This document shows, piece by piece, positions 51,756 through 52,844 of a DNA stretch of 52,844 bases. The stretch covers positions 1 to 52,844 of the forward strand of contig DUQO01000035.1 of the NCBI GenBank assembly GCA_012837765.1, written 5' to 3'. Every line of letters starts with the position of its first letter. Within the stretch, counting starts at the first letter, position 1. Position numbers and translations under genes: made by a program. The notes below the pieces were generated by a model that had not been told where the DNA came from, ran no database searches, and saw only the letters and a list, made by a program, of their open reading frames with translations. The DNA is from Mollicutes bacterium (GTDB lineage: Bacteria; Bacillota_I; Bacilli_A; RF39; UBA660).

Positions 51756-52506
51756 ACATCTTCTCCTTTCTAAAAAGATTCACTATTTTTTTGTGACATA
51801 TCCTATATGTTAGTGGTAAAACCAACATTAAAATTATGACTATATAAATATTAAAATTATTCCAGCTAGGAAATAAAAAGTATAAATGCTTAATTTTAAA
51901 TGTCACAATAGATAAGTATAATCCTAGAATAACAAAATATGAAAATATGTTCATGTAACCAAACAAAGCAATTACTATAAACTGCAGTATTATTTTATAT
52001 ATTATATTAATAAACAATAATTCAAAATTAAAATAATTTACATTCAACACATAAAGAGTTATAAATAAAGTAACATACAGTATGAAAGTCATTAAAATGC
52101 TAATTATTGTAATAGATATAAGTTTTTGAAGTATATACTTCTTTTTGCTCATTCTCAAAAACAATTGTTCAGGTGCGGACGTTATATCTGAAAAATAAAT
52201 TGAAACAGCAGTATATATGTATAACGATATCATTAAGCACATGTATATAATTTCAATAATATCATTTATATTATAAGTTAATCCTAAAGATCTTTCGAAA
52301 AATAATTGTTCAGTATAAACAAACGAGGTTATATGAATTATATTGTCTTGTTTTAAAACATTTGAGTCATTGATGTTGTTCGTTGCATTAGTAAAATTAT
52401 TGTAATTAAATATTGTTTTTAATACTAATAATAGAATTATAAAAATTATAATTTTATAATTTTTCTTAACAAACAATAATAAATCCCTATATATCATTGA
52501 TTTCAT
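51745..52506 (-). CDS. ABC-2-type permease
   Basis: A 253-residue membrane protein with six helices, an outer loop (about residues 40-85) and a basic C-terminus (FRKEKMYGL). Sequence is strongly biased to I, L, Y and N. It overlaps its ATPase downstream and starts directly after the stop codon of the upstream membrane gene, so three genes form one operon. Confidence 0.75.
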   Translation of the reverse strand: MKSMIYRDLLLFVKKNYKIIIFIILLLVLKTIFNYNNFTNATNNINDSNVLKQDNIIHITSFVYTEQLFFERSLGLTYNINDIIEIIYMCLMISLYIYTAVSIYFSDITSAPEQLFLRMSKKKYILQKLISITIISILMTFILYVTLFITLYVLNVNYFNFELLFINIIYKIILQFIVIALFGYMNIFSYFVILGLYLSIVTFKIKHLYFLFPSWNNFNIYIVIILMLVLPLTYRICHKKIVNLFRKEKMYGL

Positions 52507-52844
52507 TTATCGGATTCTCCAATTCTGTTTAGTATATACAATAATCGATAATTTATATAATATAAATATGACAATTGGAGTTAAAAACAATATCCATAAA
52601 TTATTATAAGTATTCATATATGGAAATATTATATTAATATTAAATATCGTTGGGCTTACATATTGATATAATGCTATGAGAACAACAATAATGATACCTA
52701 TTTTATCATTAATGAGCTTTAATATAATGTAACTCATTAAAAACCATATTGTTATATTTATCAAAGTTAAATATAAATTTATAAATATGAATATAATATT
52801 TTCATTTATATTTCCGTCAATGATAAATACTAAATTGAAATTAG
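52507..52844 (-). CDS. Partial membrane protein gene, cut by the window edge
   Basis: The frame ending at 52507 stays open through the last base of the window; a TTG at 52764 is only an internal codon. The visible 112 residues hold three membrane helices and end in KQNWRIR. The 5' part lies beyond the window. Probably a second membrane subunit of the adjacent ABC transporter. Confidence 0.65.
   Translation of the reverse strand, partial: NFNLVFIIDGNINENIIFIFINLYLTLINITIWFLMSYIILKLINDKIGIIIVVLIALYQYVSPTIFNINIIFPYMNTYNNLWILFLTPIVIFILYKLSIIVYTKQNWRIR

Noticed and set aside
1-52844. CRISPR array, rRNA or tRNA genes
   Set aside because: No regularly spaced repeats, no cloverleaf with a T-loop GTTCGA-like core and no rRNA-like segment were noticed.

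Overview
The window is AT-rich DNA of a spore-forming, low-GC Gram-positive bacterium (Bacillota, Bacilli/Erysipelotrichia-like or an RF39-type relative). The evidence is the gene content and order: an alpha/beta-type small acid-soluble spore protein, a CotZ/ExsY-type coat protein, three small YjcZ-like coat microproteins, a YmaF-like protein, HelD, RNase J, and the rimP-nusA-ylxR-infB-rbfA-truB-rpsO-pnp operon. TGA is used as a stop (for example at 4479-4481), so this is the standard bacterial code. MurE carries the DNPR motif typical of enzymes that add meso-diaminopimelate. No rRNA, tRNA or CRISPR array was seen.

Layout. 1-7.6 kb looks accessory: the end of an upstream transcription unit, a possible oriT, a MobL-type relaxase with a small accessory protein, two unknown genes (one HEPN-like), a three-gene ABC transporter operon with two FtsX-like permeases, and a small exported cysteine-free protein that may be a bacteriocin-like product. 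No integrase is visible, so the element probably continues to the left of the window. 7.6-16.4 kb holds a frameshifted gene, an M18 aminopeptidase, a probable coat-associated protein, a short pyrophosphatase-like protein, an FAD oxidoreductase fused to a Rieske domain, a protein built of two tandem repeats, two membrane proteins and a CapA-type phosphoesterase. 16.4-21.8 kb carries helD and a tight murE-asnB pair that may both act on peptidoglycan. 22-27 kb is rich in spore-related small genes, plus two broken genes and a patatin-like phospholipase. 27-33.7 kb has an ABC exporter, a tocopherol-cyclase-like protein, trpS, clpP, two small unknown genes and a decayed gene. 33.8-45.3 kb is core: rmuC, a VTT membrane protein, rnjA facing pnp, and the translation/transcription operon. 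45.3-52.8 kb has a CPBP protease, a phosphoesterase, an orphan sporulation-type histidine kinase, a phosphoacceptor-less EIIB-like protein, coat genes, rodA and an ABC transporter cut by the window edge.

Cross-window themes. Several known or suspected coat genes share upstream sequences matching the mother-cell sigma-K pattern AC-N16/17-CATANNNTA, which links unknown genes to late sporulation. The SASP gene has a sigma-G-like promoter and an 11-bp inverted repeat that would pair the two ends of its mRNA. Four nonessential genes are broken by single-base changes in A/T runs, while longer A-runs in other genes remain in frame.
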